64,000 nucleotides of DNA from Cupriavidus sp. (GTDB taxonomy: Bacteria; Pseudomonadota; Gammaproteobacteria; Burkholderiales; Burkholderiaceae), in the NCBI GenBank assembly GCA_031181345.1, contig JAPSLC010000001.1, positions 1-64,000 on the forward strand, in the 5' to 3' direction. The translations under genes were made by a program, and so were the position numbers. Below the pieces are notes generated by a model that was not told where the DNA came from, made no database searches, and saw only the letters and a list, made by a program, of their open reading frames with translations. Shown here piece by piece: positions 16,843 to 24,907 of the stretch. Position 1 is the stretch's first letter; each line of letters starts with the position of its first letter.

Positions 16843-17760
16843 GTGACATCCATCGCGACAGCAACGTATCCCCCTGAATCCGCCGCAGCGCGACGCGTGC
16901 TGGTCGTCGGCGCCGCCGGACGGTTTGCCGGCCTGGTTCCGCAGGCGCTGCGGGACAAGGGCGTGACCGTGCGCGGACTGGTCCGCGACGCACGGCGCTC
17001 GGCCCTCGCGCTTGCCAACGGCGTCGACGAGGTCGCGGTCGCCGACCTGCGCTCGCCGCAGACGCTGGCGGCCGCGCTGGAGGGCGTCGACGGCGTCTTC
17101 TACATCGGTCCCGCCTTCGCGCCGGACGAAGCGCAGCTGGGCGTCAACATGGTCGCCGCGGCGCGGCGCGCCCGCGTACGGCGCTTCGTCTTTTCATCGG
17201 TGATCCAGCCGACCGACGTATCGCTGGCCAATCACGCCAGCAAGATTCCGGTCGAACAGGCGCTGTTCGATTCGGGCCTGCAGTTCACCGTGCTGCAGCC
17301 CGCGAATTTCTACCAGAACCTGCACGGCGCGTGGGCGGGCGTAGCGGCCCACGGCGTATTCGCCGAGCCATACCCGGTCGACGTGCCGGTGGCTCGCGTC
17401 GACTATCGCGATGTGGCCGAGGTTGCCGCGACGGCGCTCACTACCGATCGGTTGGCGCACGGCTGCTTCGAGCTGGCCGGCGAGGCGGGACTGACGCGCA
17501 CGCAGATCGCCGCGATGATGAGCGAGGCGCTGGGACGCACCATCGCCGCCGCCGAGGTCGATTTCGACCGATGGGCGGCGCGCCTGCCGCTCGACTACAG
17601 CGCGGCCCAGTGGGACCTGCTGCGCAAGATCCACGAACACTACGCAGCCCATGGATTGCGCGCCAATACGCCGGTGCTGCAGGCGATCCTGGGCCGGCCG
17701 CCGAGGTCGATGCAGGCGTTCCTCCGCGAGCTTGCCCAGAGCACGCCCGCGGCGGCGTAA
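16843..17760 (+). CDS. NmrA-like NAD(P)-binding (atypical short-chain dehydrogenase) protein
   Basis: The 305-residue protein has an N-terminal Rossmann motif (RRVLVVGAAGRFAGLVPQALRDKG, residues ~18-41), the NmrA pattern VRGLVRDARR, DLRSPQTLAAALEGVDGVFYIGP and a C-terminal ELAGEAGLTRTQIAAMMSEALGR region. These proteins bind NAD(P) and serve as quinone or ketone reductases or redox sensors. The start is GTG at 16843, supported by GAGGAAA seven bases upstream. The divergent LysR gene is its likely regulator. Confidence 0.85.
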   Translation: MTSIATATYPPESAAARRVLVVGAAGRFAGLVPQALRDKGVTVRGLVRDARRSALALANGVDEVAVADLRSPQTLAAALEGVDGVFYIGPAFAPDEAQLGVNMVAAARRARVRRFVFSSVIQPTDVSLANHASKIPVEQALFDSGLQFTVLQPANFYQNLHGAWAGVAAHGVFAEPYPVDVPVARVDYRDVAEVAATALTTDRLAHGCFELAGEAGLTRTQIAAMMSEALGRTIAAAEVDFDRWAARLPLDYSAAQWDLLRKIHEHYAAHGLRANTPVLQAILGRPPRSMQAFLRELAQSTPAAA

Positions 17761-17842
17761 GCAGCCGGCAACGACGCGCACGCGTCTCGCCTGGCGGTCC
17801 CTGATTTCGGGACACCTTCCGCTTGCCGGGTGATCCCAAGGA

Positions 17843-17858
17843 CTGTATATTTGTACAG
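17843..17858. promoter_or_regulatory. LexA (SOS) box
   Basis: CTGTATATTTGTACAG fits the CTG-N10-CAG SOS consensus with its AT-rich core. It is embedded in a wider palindrome with 10-bp arms (AAGGACTGTA at 17838-17847 and TACAGTCCTT at 17854-17863). It ends 24 bases before the ATG of the next gene, where it would overlap the promoter. Confidence 0.75.
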
Positions 17859-17882
17859 TCCTTGATCGCCACGGAGGTAAGC

Positions 17883-18254
17883 ATGTCAATCGCACGAGCC
17901 GGCAGCAAAAACGAGGCCCTGCGTCTGCTGGCCGCCCGTGAGGTTCTGGCGCTGGAGCTGGACTATGAAACGGGTTGGCAGGACGCCGTCGAACTGGGCC
18001 GGCTGGGGGAAAAACGCGGCATTCGCGTCCAGTACCGCGGCCAGGAAAGCATCGCGGTGCGCTCGCACGAGGCCCTGATCGAAGGGCTCGCCAAACCCAA
18101 GACCACCTTCCGTCAGCGCAATCTTTATTGCCTGTTCGATCTCGGCGCCATTCCGGACCAGGAACTGCATGAGCTGGAAGCGCGCGCCACCCGCCTGGGC
18201 GACTACATCCTGGCTGGCCATCTGCTGCGCGAGGTCGATGCCTTCTGGCATTGA
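17883..18254 (+). CDS. Hypothetical protein under a probable LexA operator
   Basis: The 123-residue product begins MSIARAGSKNEALRLLAAREVLALELD and ends LLREVDAFWH. It appears soluble, with no signal or membrane segment and no family recognised. A strong Shine-Dalgarno (GGAGGT, 17873-17878) precedes the ATG. The SOS box directly upstream suggests DNA-damage induction, so a role in damage response or a small regulator of it is plausible, but nothing in the sequence identifies the activity. The stop codon is the first of several inside an 8-bp tandem repeat. Confidence 0.75.
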   Translation: MSIARAGSKNEALRLLAAREVLALELDYETGWQDAVELGRLGEKRGIRVQYRGQESIAVRSHEALIEGLAKPKTTFRQRNLYCLFDLGAIPDQELHELEARATRLGDYILAGHLLREVDAFWH

Positions 18255-18278
18255 GGCATTGAGGCATTGAGGCATTGG
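18247..18278. repeat. 8-bp tandem repeat across a stop codon
   Basis: Four units of GGCATTGA (last unit GGCATTGG) run from 18247 to 18278. The first contains the stop codon of the preceding gene. Because the unit is 8 bp, TGA recurs at 18252, 18260 and 18268, once in each frame. Confidence 0.85.
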
Positions 18279-18495
18279 GGCAGCGCGGCTGCGACACCGT
18301 GTCGCAGCAGCAGGGATATCGCCAAAACCATCGCTTTACCCGAAGATCCACCAAATACTTTCGTGAGGTTTTCGAAAGAAAGCGGTATCCGGGCAACGCA
18401 CGATGGTGCCCCCGATCGCAGGCAGGGTTGACCACGCGCCAGTCCCAGCGAGCGAAACACATCAGGCCAAAACACAACAGGAGACTCGCGACACC

Positions 18496-19011
18496 ATGTC
18501 AGCCAACCTGTACGACGCCAAGGAACCGCTGCTGCGCTGTCTGCAAGAAAATCTGGCCGGTTGGCATTCGGCCCTCGACCACGTTCTGTCGCAGTCCGGC
18601 ATCTCGACGACGGAATGGCATCTGCTGCAACATCTCGCACACCGGCAGCGCACCGAACCGGATCGCATCACGGCGGCTTGCGCCCTGCCCTGGCTCGAAG
18701 CCGAGGAAGTCGAGGCGATGGTCCGCAGCCTGTCGGACCAGGGATGGCTCGAACAGCAGCCGAACCCAGATGCGGCGCAGCCGGTCCCGGTGATCCGCTC
18801 GAGCGCCAGCCATCGCATGGACAAGCTGGGTCAGGCCATCAAGGCGCTGCAATCGGTCTGGGTTTCGCCGCTGAGCCTGGAAGAGCGCGGCATGATGATC
18901 ACCTATCTGACCAAGATGCAACGCCAGCTCGAGCGGTTGGCGCTACGCAACTCGGCGAACTGCGGCAGCCTGACGCGGGGCGCCCCGGATCGTCGGGTGC
19001 TGATCCGCTGA
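18496..19011 (+). CDS. MarR-like winged-helix protein
   Basis: The 171-residue protein has an apparent winged-helix core: LSQSGISTTEWHLLQHLAHRQRTEPDRITAACALPWLEAEEVEAMVRSLSDQGWLEQQ. This matches the MarR layout (helix alpha1, recognition helices, wing) although overall likeness is weak. The C-terminal helices (DKLGQAIKALQSVWVSPLSLEERGMMITYLTKMQRQLERLA) fit the MarR dimerisation region. The ATG at 18496 is preceded by AACAGGAGA at a somewhat long distance. The ligand and targets are unknown. It lies between the SOS-box gene and a convergent hypothetical gene. Confidence 0.65.
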   Translation: MSANLYDAKEPLLRCLQENLAGWHSALDHVLSQSGISTTEWHLLQHLAHRQRTEPDRITAACALPWLEAEEVEAMVRSLSDQGWLEQQPNPDAAQPVPVIRSSASHRMDKLGQAIKALQSVWVSPLSLEERGMMITYLTKMQRQLERLALRNSANCGSLTRGAPDRRVLIR

Positions 19012-19029
19012 GTCCCCGGCCGCTGCCCG

Positions 19030-20028
19030 CTATGCGCCGGTGCTGGCGCTGAGAATGGCGCGATATTGCGGCCACATTGCGCGGGGTTGAGGGCAGACCG
19101 CATCGCGCGGCAGCTGCAACAAGGTCAGGCCTGACCGTCCCCCTCCGCTTCCGACCGTTCCCAACGACGCTTCCATCAGCTGGCCCCCGGCCGGCGCCTG
19201 AGCAAACCAGTCCGACATCGCCACGCGACGTTCGTTGACGCCGACGGCCGGCATGACATCGCTCGACGGTTCGAGCGCGCCCGGCCCCTGTCGCGCCGGC
19301 ACCGCGGCCGCATCGATCCGCCAGCCCGCCGAGCATGCGGTTTCGCTGAGCCAGCTGGCGCGCACCATCCCGGCCTCGTCGAGCACCAGCACGGCCTTCT
19401 GCGCGGTACGCGCGAGCCAGCGCCGCGCGGCGTGCAGCAGCGGCACCTGCAGTTGCGTGGCGAAGGCCATCAGCACGTCGCCATCGACATGGCGGGCCAG
19501 GCCGAGATGGCAGGCAGCCGCGGGCATCGTCAGCCGCGCCGCAAAGCTGTAGGCACGCGCCGCCGGGCTGTCGTCATCGGCCAGCGCATACAAGCTCCGT
19601 TGCCGGCATTCGAAGGCATCGGTATCCGCATGCTCGCCGCGCATCGCGTAGCAGGCGAGCAGCCATGCCTGGACGAAGCGGGCGTCGGACGGACTCAGCG
19701 CGGTCCGCTGCAGCAGCGTCCAGCCACCGGTGCCGGTTCGGTACAGCACGCCGTCGACGTCGCCGAGATCCGCCGCCTGGACCGACACGATCGGATCGCG
19801 GCGACCCAGAATGGCCGCCGCCCCCAGCGCCAGCGCACCCACGTCCAGCGGGGCGGTCGGCGGCGCTGCGCAGGCCGCGCGCAGCGCGGCGATGATCGGA
19901 AAGCATGGCGGACGAGGCGGCTCGTCCGTGCTCCATCCCAAATGCGGAGCCCAGCCGGGCGCGCCGGCAGCCGGGTGTGCAACCCCGGATGCCGTGCCGG
20001 CAAGGCGGACGCGTTGAAGCTGTTTCAT
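19030..20028 (-). CDS. Hypothetical protein, possibly regulatory
   Basis: The 332-residue Ala-rich protein is not recognised. It has a proline-rich N-terminal stretch (STDEPPRPPCFPII), a middle section with LLQRTALSPSDARFVQAW and a segment RRWLARTAQKAVLVLDEAGMVRASW that recalls sensory GAF/PAS-like regions of regulators. No HTH, signal peptide or catalytic motif is certain. It begins 28 bases after the acyl-CoA dehydrogenase stop on the same strand and may be cotranscribed with it. The long open frame and codon usage support that it is real. Confidence 0.6.
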   Translation of the reverse strand: MKQLQRVRLAGTASGVAHPAAGAPGWAPHLGWSTDEPPRPPCFPIIAALRAACAAPPTAPLDVGALALGAAAILGRRDPIVSVQAADLGDVDGVLYRTGTGGWTLLQRTALSPSDARFVQAWLLACYAMRGEHADTDAFECRQRSLYALADDDSPAARAYSFAARLTMPAAACHLGLARHVDGDVLMAFATQLQVPLLHAARRWLARTAQKAVLVLDEAGMVRASWLSETACSAGWRIDAAAVPARQGPGALEPSSDVMPAVGVNERRVAMSDWFAQAPAGGQLMEASLGTVGSGGGRSGLTLLQLPRDAVCPQPRAMWPQYRAILSASTGA

Positions 20029-20056
20029 GCTCGAACCCTTCGCGTCCGATTCCGCC

Positions 20057-21214
20057 TCAATCGCGCAGCAGCTGCTTGGCGATGATCATCTGCTGGATCT
20101 GCGTGGTGCCTTCGTACAGGCGCAGCAGACGGACGTCGCGGTAGAAGCGTTCGGCCTTGTACTCGGCGATATAGCCGGCGCCGCCGTGGATCTGCACCGC
20201 GCGATCGGCCACGCGGCCGACCATCTCGGTACAGAACATCTTGACGCACGAGGCCAGCATGCTCACTTCGGGATCGCTCTTGCCCGGCTCCTTGGCGTCG
20301 TAGCGCTGCGCGCAATCGCGCACCATCGACAGGCCGGCGTAGAGCTCGGCCTGGCTGTCGGCCAGCATGCCCTGGATCAGCTGGAATTCGCCGATCGGAC
20401 GGCCGAACTGCTTGCGGTCCTTGGCGTAGGCCACCGCATCGGTCAGCAGGCGGTGCGCCATGCCGCAGGCCAGCGCCGAGATATGCAGGCGGCCGCGGTC
20501 GAGCACCTTCATCGCGGTCTTGAAGCCCACGCCCGGCACGCCGCCGATGATGTTGGCGGCCGGCACGCGCACGTTCTCCAGCACCACGTCGCAAGTCTTG
20601 GTGCCGCGCTGGCCCATCTTCTTGTCGGGCTTGCCGAGCGAGATGCCCGGTGTGTCGGCCGGCACGATGAACGCCGAGATGCCCGACGCGCCCGGGCCGC
20701 CGGTGCGCGCCATCAGCGTGAAGGCACCCGCGCGCGGCGCATTGGTGATGAAGCGCTTGGTGCCGTTGATCACATAGTGATCGCCGTCCAGTTCGGCCCT
20801 GGTCTGCAGCGAGGCGGCATCGGAACCCGCGTTCGGCTCGGTCAGCGCAAACGAGATGACCAGCTCGCCGCTGGCGATACGCGGCAGGTAGTTCTGCTTC
20901 TGCTCCTCGGTGCCATCCATCAGGATGCCCTGCGAGCCGATGCCGACGTTGGTGCCGAACACCGAGCGGAAGGCCAGCGCGGTATGACCGAGGTCGTAGA
21001 CGACATCGCACTCCTGCGACATCGACAGGCCGATGCCGCCGTAGTTTTCAGGGATCGAGATGCCGAACAGGCCCATCTCCTTCATGTCGGCCACGATATC
21101 GGCCGGCACATCGTCCGTTTCCTCGAGGATGTCCTCGGCGGGCTTCAGGCGCTCTTCGATGAAGCGCTGCACCGAGGCGCGCAGCAACGAAAACGATTCG
21201 GTGTCCAGGGTCAT
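20057..21214 (-). CDS. Acyl-CoA dehydrogenase
   Basis: The 385-residue flavoprotein shows all family blocks: SFALTEPNAGSD (FAD/substrate binding), YVINGTKRFITNA, the DRGRLHISALACGMA helix, AYAKDRKQFGRPIGEFQLIQGMLAD, QIHGGAGYIAEYKAERFYRDVRLLRLYEGTTQIQQ with catalytic Glu368, and the C-terminal IAKQLLRD. It oxidises a fatty or branched acyl-CoA to the trans-2-enoyl-CoA and passes electrons to ETF. Substrate length is not evident. It is divergent from a LysR gene over a 233-bp region with repeated TTTGACAATCC sites. Confidence 0.95.
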   Translation of the reverse strand: MTLDTESFSLLRASVQRFIEERLKPAEDILEETDDVPADIVADMKEMGLFGISIPENYGGIGLSMSQECDVVYDLGHTALAFRSVFGTNVGIGSQGILMDGTEEQKQNYLPRIASGELVISFALTEPNAGSDAASLQTRAELDGDHYVINGTKRFITNAPRAGAFTLMARTGGPGASGISAFIVPADTPGISLGKPDKKMGQRGTKTCDVVLENVRVPAANIIGGVPGVGFKTAMKVLDRGRLHISALACGMAHRLLTDAVAYAKDRKQFGRPIGEFQLIQGMLADSQAELYAGLSMVRDCAQRYDAKEPGKSDPEVSMLASCVKMFCTEMVGRVADRAVQIHGGAGYIAEYKAERFYRDVRLLRLYEGTTQIQQMIIAKQLLRD

Positions 21215-21337
21215 GGCGATCTCCGTGGGAATGCAGGGGGAGCAAGGATGGCAGCCCGGGCCGGCAGTGGTCCGGGCGGGACCGGCGGGCTCGGCAATGC
21301 GGGCGGATGGCCGTCATGGTACGCCGCCCCCGGATTT

Positions 21338-21389
21338 TGACAATCCACGCCAGCTTGGACAGAATGGACAGCCATATTTGACAATCCCC
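21338..21389. promoter_or_regulatory. Paired direct repeats TTTGACAATCC in the divergent promoter region
   Basis: Identical 11-bp sites TTTGACAATCC occur at 21338-21348 and 21379-21389, 41 bp apart (about four helical turns). They lie between the acyl-CoA dehydrogenase and LysR genes. Two GGACAG repeats lie between them. They are candidate binding sites for the LysR protein and may include a -35 TTGACA element. Confidence 0.45.
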
Positions 21390-21447
21390 GGCGAGCGCCG
21401 CCATCCGGCGCGCCGTCTCCCCCTACCGCAGTCTTGCCCGTCTTCCC

Positions 21448-22374
21448 ATGATGGATCTGAACGCCCTACGCCTGTTCGTCGATATCGTCGACGCCGGCAA
21501 CCTGTCCGCCGCCGCGCGCAAGCTGAAGATGACGCGCGCCAACGTCAGCTACCGGCTCAAGGCGCTGGAGGAAGAGCTCGGCGTGCAACTGCTGCGCCGG
21601 ACCACGCGCCATGTCGAGCCGACCCCGGTGGGTGCCGGGCTCTACGAGCACGGCCGCAACATCCTGGCCGAGGTGGCGGCGGCCGACGCGCTGATCAGCA
21701 ATATGGGCAAGACGCTGCAGGGCCATGTGCGGCTGTCGGTGCCGACCGGTCTCGGGCACGCGCTGCTGTCGCCGCTGCTGGTGCAGTTCAAGCACCGCTA
21801 TCCGGACATCACGCTCGATGTGGTGTTCGACAACCGCATCCACAACCTGGTCTCCGAAGACGTCGAGGTCGCGCTGCGGATCATCTCGACGCCGCCCGAT
21901 TCGGTGGTCGCCACCGAGATCGGCGAGGTCGACTGGGTGGTCTGCGCCTCGCCGGCCTATCTGGCCGCCCAGCGGGCGCCCCAATCGCTTGCCGACCTGC
22001 AGCGTCATGCGATCGTCTGCGCCTCGCCGGTCGGGCAGAAGCTGAAGGCCTTCGGCACACGCGCCGGCGAGGACGAGCGCGAACAGGTCGCGCTGGAACC
22101 CACGCTGAGCTCCGAGAACTTTGCCTTCCTGAAGGAGGCCGTGCTGGGCGACGTCGGCATCGGCATCTTCCCGCTCTACGCGATCGGGCGCGAGCTCGCC
22201 GCCGGCCTCTTGAGGCCGGTATTGCGGGACTACCGCATCAGCGTCTTCGGCAGCCGGCTCTATATGCTGACCCTGCCGAACCGCTACCAGACCATGGCGA
22301 CGCGCTGCCTGCTGACCTTCCTGAAGGGGGAGTTGCAGGCGATCTGGCCGCGTCTGGGCGCGATGCCGCAGTAA
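21448..22374 (+). CDS. LysR-family transcriptional regulator
   Basis: The 308-residue protein has the DNA-binding domain MMDLNALRLFVDIVDAGNLSAAARKLKMTRANVSYRLKALEEELGVQLLRRTTR. Its effector domain is of the CrgA/PtxR-like branch (QGHVRLSVPTGLGHALLSPLLVQF, SEDVEVALRI). It likely regulates the divergent acyl-CoA dehydrogenase gene. Two ATG codons start the frame (21448 and 21451); either is possible. Confidence 0.9.
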   Translation: MMDLNALRLFVDIVDAGNLSAAARKLKMTRANVSYRLKALEEELGVQLLRRTTRHVEPTPVGAGLYEHGRNILAEVAAADALISNMGKTLQGHVRLSVPTGLGHALLSPLLVQFKHRYPDITLDVVFDNRIHNLVSEDVEVALRIISTPPDSVVATEIGEVDWVVCASPAYLAAQRAPQSLADLQRHAIVCASPVGQKLKAFGTRAGEDEREQVALEPTLSSENFAFLKEAVLGDVGIGIFPLYAIGRELAAGLLRPVLRDYRISVFGSRLYMLTLPNRYQTMATRCLLTFLKGELQAIWPRLGAMPQ

Positions 22375-22411
22375 TCGTCCTCGCGGCGCGAGGGAGCGAG
22401 CCCGTCAACCA

Positions 22412-23422
22412 TCAGTCCGGCCCGCCCGTCGACGCGCGCTCGATCACGCGAAAACCCACATCGACGATGCGCGGCTCCACCTGCAAGCCCTTGCACTTGT
22501 CCAGGATCAGCCGCGCGGCAGTCGAGCCGATATGCGCGGCATCGACCTGGACCGTGGTCAGCGACGGCGCCATATGCGCGGACGCCTCGGCATCGCCGAA
22601 GCCGCAGACCGCCAGATCCTCGGGCACGCGCAAGCCTCGCGCCTGCGCTTCGACCAGCACGCCCTGCGCCAGCTGGTCGGAGCTGCAGCAGATCGCCTGC
22701 AGGCGCGGCTCCTTCTCCAGCAGCTCGGCCAGTGCGCGCCGTCCCAACGGAAGGTTGCTGGGCGCCGGCACGACGGCGGTCGGCACCGGTCGGCCGAAGG
22801 TCGACACGAAGGCCTCCGAACGGATCCGCGCCCGGCGATCGTCGCCGGTGGCGATGCCCACGCGCTGCCAGCCCTTCGCGAGGAAATAGCCGGCGACCGC
22901 GCTGCCGACCTTGACGTGCGAAAAGCCGACCGCCATGTCGACCGGCCGGTCGCTGAGTTCCCAGGTCTCGACGACCGGAATGCCCGACTGCCGCAGCCGC
23001 TCCCGCGCCGCCTCCGACTGGATCAGCCCGGTGACGACGATGCCGTCCGGACGCCGGCCGATCATCGCGTTGAGCAGCGCCTCCTCGCGCGAATCGTCAT
23101 AACTGCTCTGTCCCAGGATCAGGTGGTAGCCGGCCGCCTCGAGCGTCTCGGTCAACGCCTTGATGGTCGGCAGGAACTGGGTCACGCCGATGTCCGGCAC
23201 GACCGCGGCCACCATCAGGCTGCGCCGCGACTTCAATCCGCCGGCGATCAGGTTGGGGATATAGCCGACCGCCTCGGCCGCCTGCTGCACGCGCGCGATG
23301 GTCTTGGCCGACACCATGCCTGGATTGCTCAGCGCGCGAGACGCGGTGATCAGCGACACGCCGGCCTCGCGGGCGACGTCATGCAGGGTCACGGACTTGT
23401 TCTGGGCTTTGGTGGCGGCCAC
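22412..23422 (-). CDS. LacI-family transcriptional repressor (GntR/GguR-type, sugar-acid regulator)
   Basis: The protein has an N-terminal LacI helix-turn-helix and hinge (SVTLHDVAREAGVSLITASRALSNPG...IPNLIAGGLKSRRS) followed by a periplasmic-binding-type effector domain with VVPDIGVTQFLPTI, GIVVTG and VCGFGDAEASAHMAPSLTTV. GTG at 23422 (336 residues) was chosen because the HTH then begins near residue 11; longer frames to 23440 or 23536 are possible but would run into an operator-like sequence. It is divergent from the galactarate/talarate operon. The effector should be a C6 aldaric acid, by context. Confidence 0.85.
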   Translation of the reverse strand: MAATKAQNKSVTLHDVAREAGVSLITASRALSNPGMVSAKTIARVQQAAEAVGYIPNLIAGGLKSRRSLMVAAVVPDIGVTQFLPTIKALTETLEAAGYHLILGQSSYDDSREEALLNAMIGRRPDGIVVTGLIQSEAARERLRQSGIPVVETWELSDRPVDMAVGFSHVKVGSAVAGYFLAKGWQRVGIATGDDRRARIRSEAFVSTFGRPVPTAVVPAPSNLPLGRRALAELLEKEPRLQAICCSSDQLAQGVLVEAQARGLRVPEDLAVCGFGDAEASAHMAPSLTTVQVDAAHIGSTAARLILDKCKGLQVEPRIVDVGFRVIERASTGGPD

Positions 23423-23520
23423 GTCGGGGTCTCGGATCAAGGCAACGGTAGGGCAACGGACAGGCGACTTCGGGAAAGCCAGTAGCCGGCATCGCGGCGA
23501 AGCGCGTTGACAGCGACGAT

Positions 23521-23536
23521 ATGACAACGTTAGCAT
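23521..23536. promoter_or_regulatory. Second, imperfect LacI-type operator
   Basis: ATGACAACGTTAGCAT (23521-23536) is an imperfect copy of the core of the 30-bp palindrome at 23621-23650, centred on CG as in LacI-family sites. It lies just ahead of the repressor gene, suggesting autoregulation and possible looping between sites about 107 bp apart. Confidence 0.55.
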
Positions 23537-23620
23537 TTCGCCGAAACGTGCCCGTCCCTGTCACGCCGCATCGCAACATTGCTGTGCATGGCGCCCGACA
23601 TTGTAACGGGCTTGTTTTGA

Positions 23621-23650
23621 TGCTGAAATGACAACGTTGTCATTTCAGCA
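23621..23650. promoter_or_regulatory. LacI-type operator: 30-bp perfect palindrome
   Basis: The left arm TGCTGAAATGACAAC (23621-23635) is the exact reverse complement of the right arm (23636-23650). The inner core TGACAACGTTGTCA has the central CG typical of LacI-family operators. It ends 37 bases before the start codon of the enolase-type dehydratase. Confidence 0.8.
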
Positions 23651-23687
23651 TGACAAGAATGACTTGCCGCCGCACGGAGACCGCCCC

Positions 23688-24824
23688 ATGACCTTCGCCG
23701 CCGACCGGATTGCCTGGATCCGCCTGTCCAGCTGCTATCTGCCGCTGGCCACCCCGATCAGCGACGCCAAGGTGCTGACCGGCCGCCAGAAACCGATGAC
23801 CGAGGTCGCCATCCTGTTCGCCGAGATCGCGACCGCGGATGGCCGCGAGGGCCTGGGCTTCAGCTATTCGAAGCGCGCCGGCGGCCCCGGGCAGTACGCC
23901 CATGCCTGCGAGCTGGCGCCGACGCTGCTGGGCGAAGACCCCAGCGATATCGCGCGGCTGTGGGACAAGCTGTGCTGGGCCGGCGCCTCGGTCGGGCGCA
24001 GCGGCATGGCGACGCAGGCGATCGGCGCCTTCGACGTCGCGCTGTGGGACCTGAAGGCCCGGCGCGCGGGCCTGTCGCTGGCCAAGCTGCTCGGCGCGCA
24101 ACGCGATGCCGTGCGCTGCTACAACACCTCGGGCGGCTTCCTGCATACGCCGCTGGACCAACTACTGATCAACGCCGCGGCCTCGGTCGAGCGCGGCATT
24201 GGCGGCATCAAGCTCAAGGTCGGCCAGCCGGACGGCGCGCGCGACCTCGAACGCGTCGGCGCGGTGCGCAAGCACCTGGGCGATGCCGTGCCGCTGATGG
24301 TCGACGCCAACCAGCAGTGGGACCGCCCCACCGCGCAGCGCATGTGCCGGACGCTGGAGCCGTTCAACCTGGTCTGGATCGAGGAACCGCTGGACGCCTA
24401 CGACCACGAGGGCCATGCCGCGTTGGCCGCGCAGTTCGATACGCCGATCGCCACCGGCGAGATGCTGACCAGCGCGGCCGAGCACTGGGACCTGATCCGC
24501 CATCGCGCCGCCGACTACCTGATGCCCGACGCGCCGCGCGTAGGCGGCATCACGCCCTTCCTGAAGGTCGCCGCGCTGGCCGAGCACGCCGGGCTGATGC
24601 TGGCCCCGCATTTCGCGATGGAGCTGCACATCCACCTGGCGGCGGCGTATCCGCGCGAGCCCTGGGTCGAGCATTTCGACTGGCTCGAGCCGCTGTTCAA
24701 CGAGCGGCTCGACATCCGCGATGGCCGCATCGTGGTGCCGACGCGGCCGGGGCTGGGCGTATCGATCAGCGAGCAGGCGCGCGCCTGGACTCGCGCGCAA
24801 ACGGAATTCGGAGCGCGCCCGTAA
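23688..24824 (+). CDS. Enolase-superfamily L-talarate/galactarate dehydratase
   Basis: The 378-residue protein matches the mandelate-racemase subgroup. It has the KxK motif GIKLKVGQ (Lys175, Lys177), metal ligands Asp206 (VDANQQWD), Glu232 (WIEEPLDAYDHEG) and Glu258 (ATGEMLTS), and base His308 (LAPHFAMELHIHLAAAYP). The motif set and the WVEHFDWLEPLFNERL tail are those of TalrD/GalrD enzymes, which dehydrate m-galactarate and L-talarate. ATG 23688 has CACGGAGA upstream; the palindromic operator lies just before it. It is first in an operon with a Bug receptor and GarD. Confidence 0.85.
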   Translation: MTFAADRIAWIRLSSCYLPLATPISDAKVLTGRQKPMTEVAILFAEIATADGREGLGFSYSKRAGGPGQYAHACELAPTLLGEDPSDIARLWDKLCWAGASVGRSGMATQAIGAFDVALWDLKARRAGLSLAKLLGAQRDAVRCYNTSGGFLHTPLDQLLINAAASVERGIGGIKLKVGQPDGARDLERVGAVRKHLGDAVPLMVDANQQWDRPTAQRMCRTLEPFNLVWIEEPLDAYDHEGHAALAAQFDTPIATGEMLTSAAEHWDLIRHRAADYLMPDAPRVGGITPFLKVAALAEHAGLMLAPHFAMELHIHLAAAYPREPWVEHFDWLEPLFNERLDIRDGRIVVPTRPGLGVSISEQARAWTRAQTEFGARP

Positions 24825-24907
24825 GGGCGGGCCGCCAACGACAAACAGGCCGGCGCCAAGACTGGCCGATGCACGACAAGCCAAGACCAACCCTCAAGGA
24901 GACCCTC

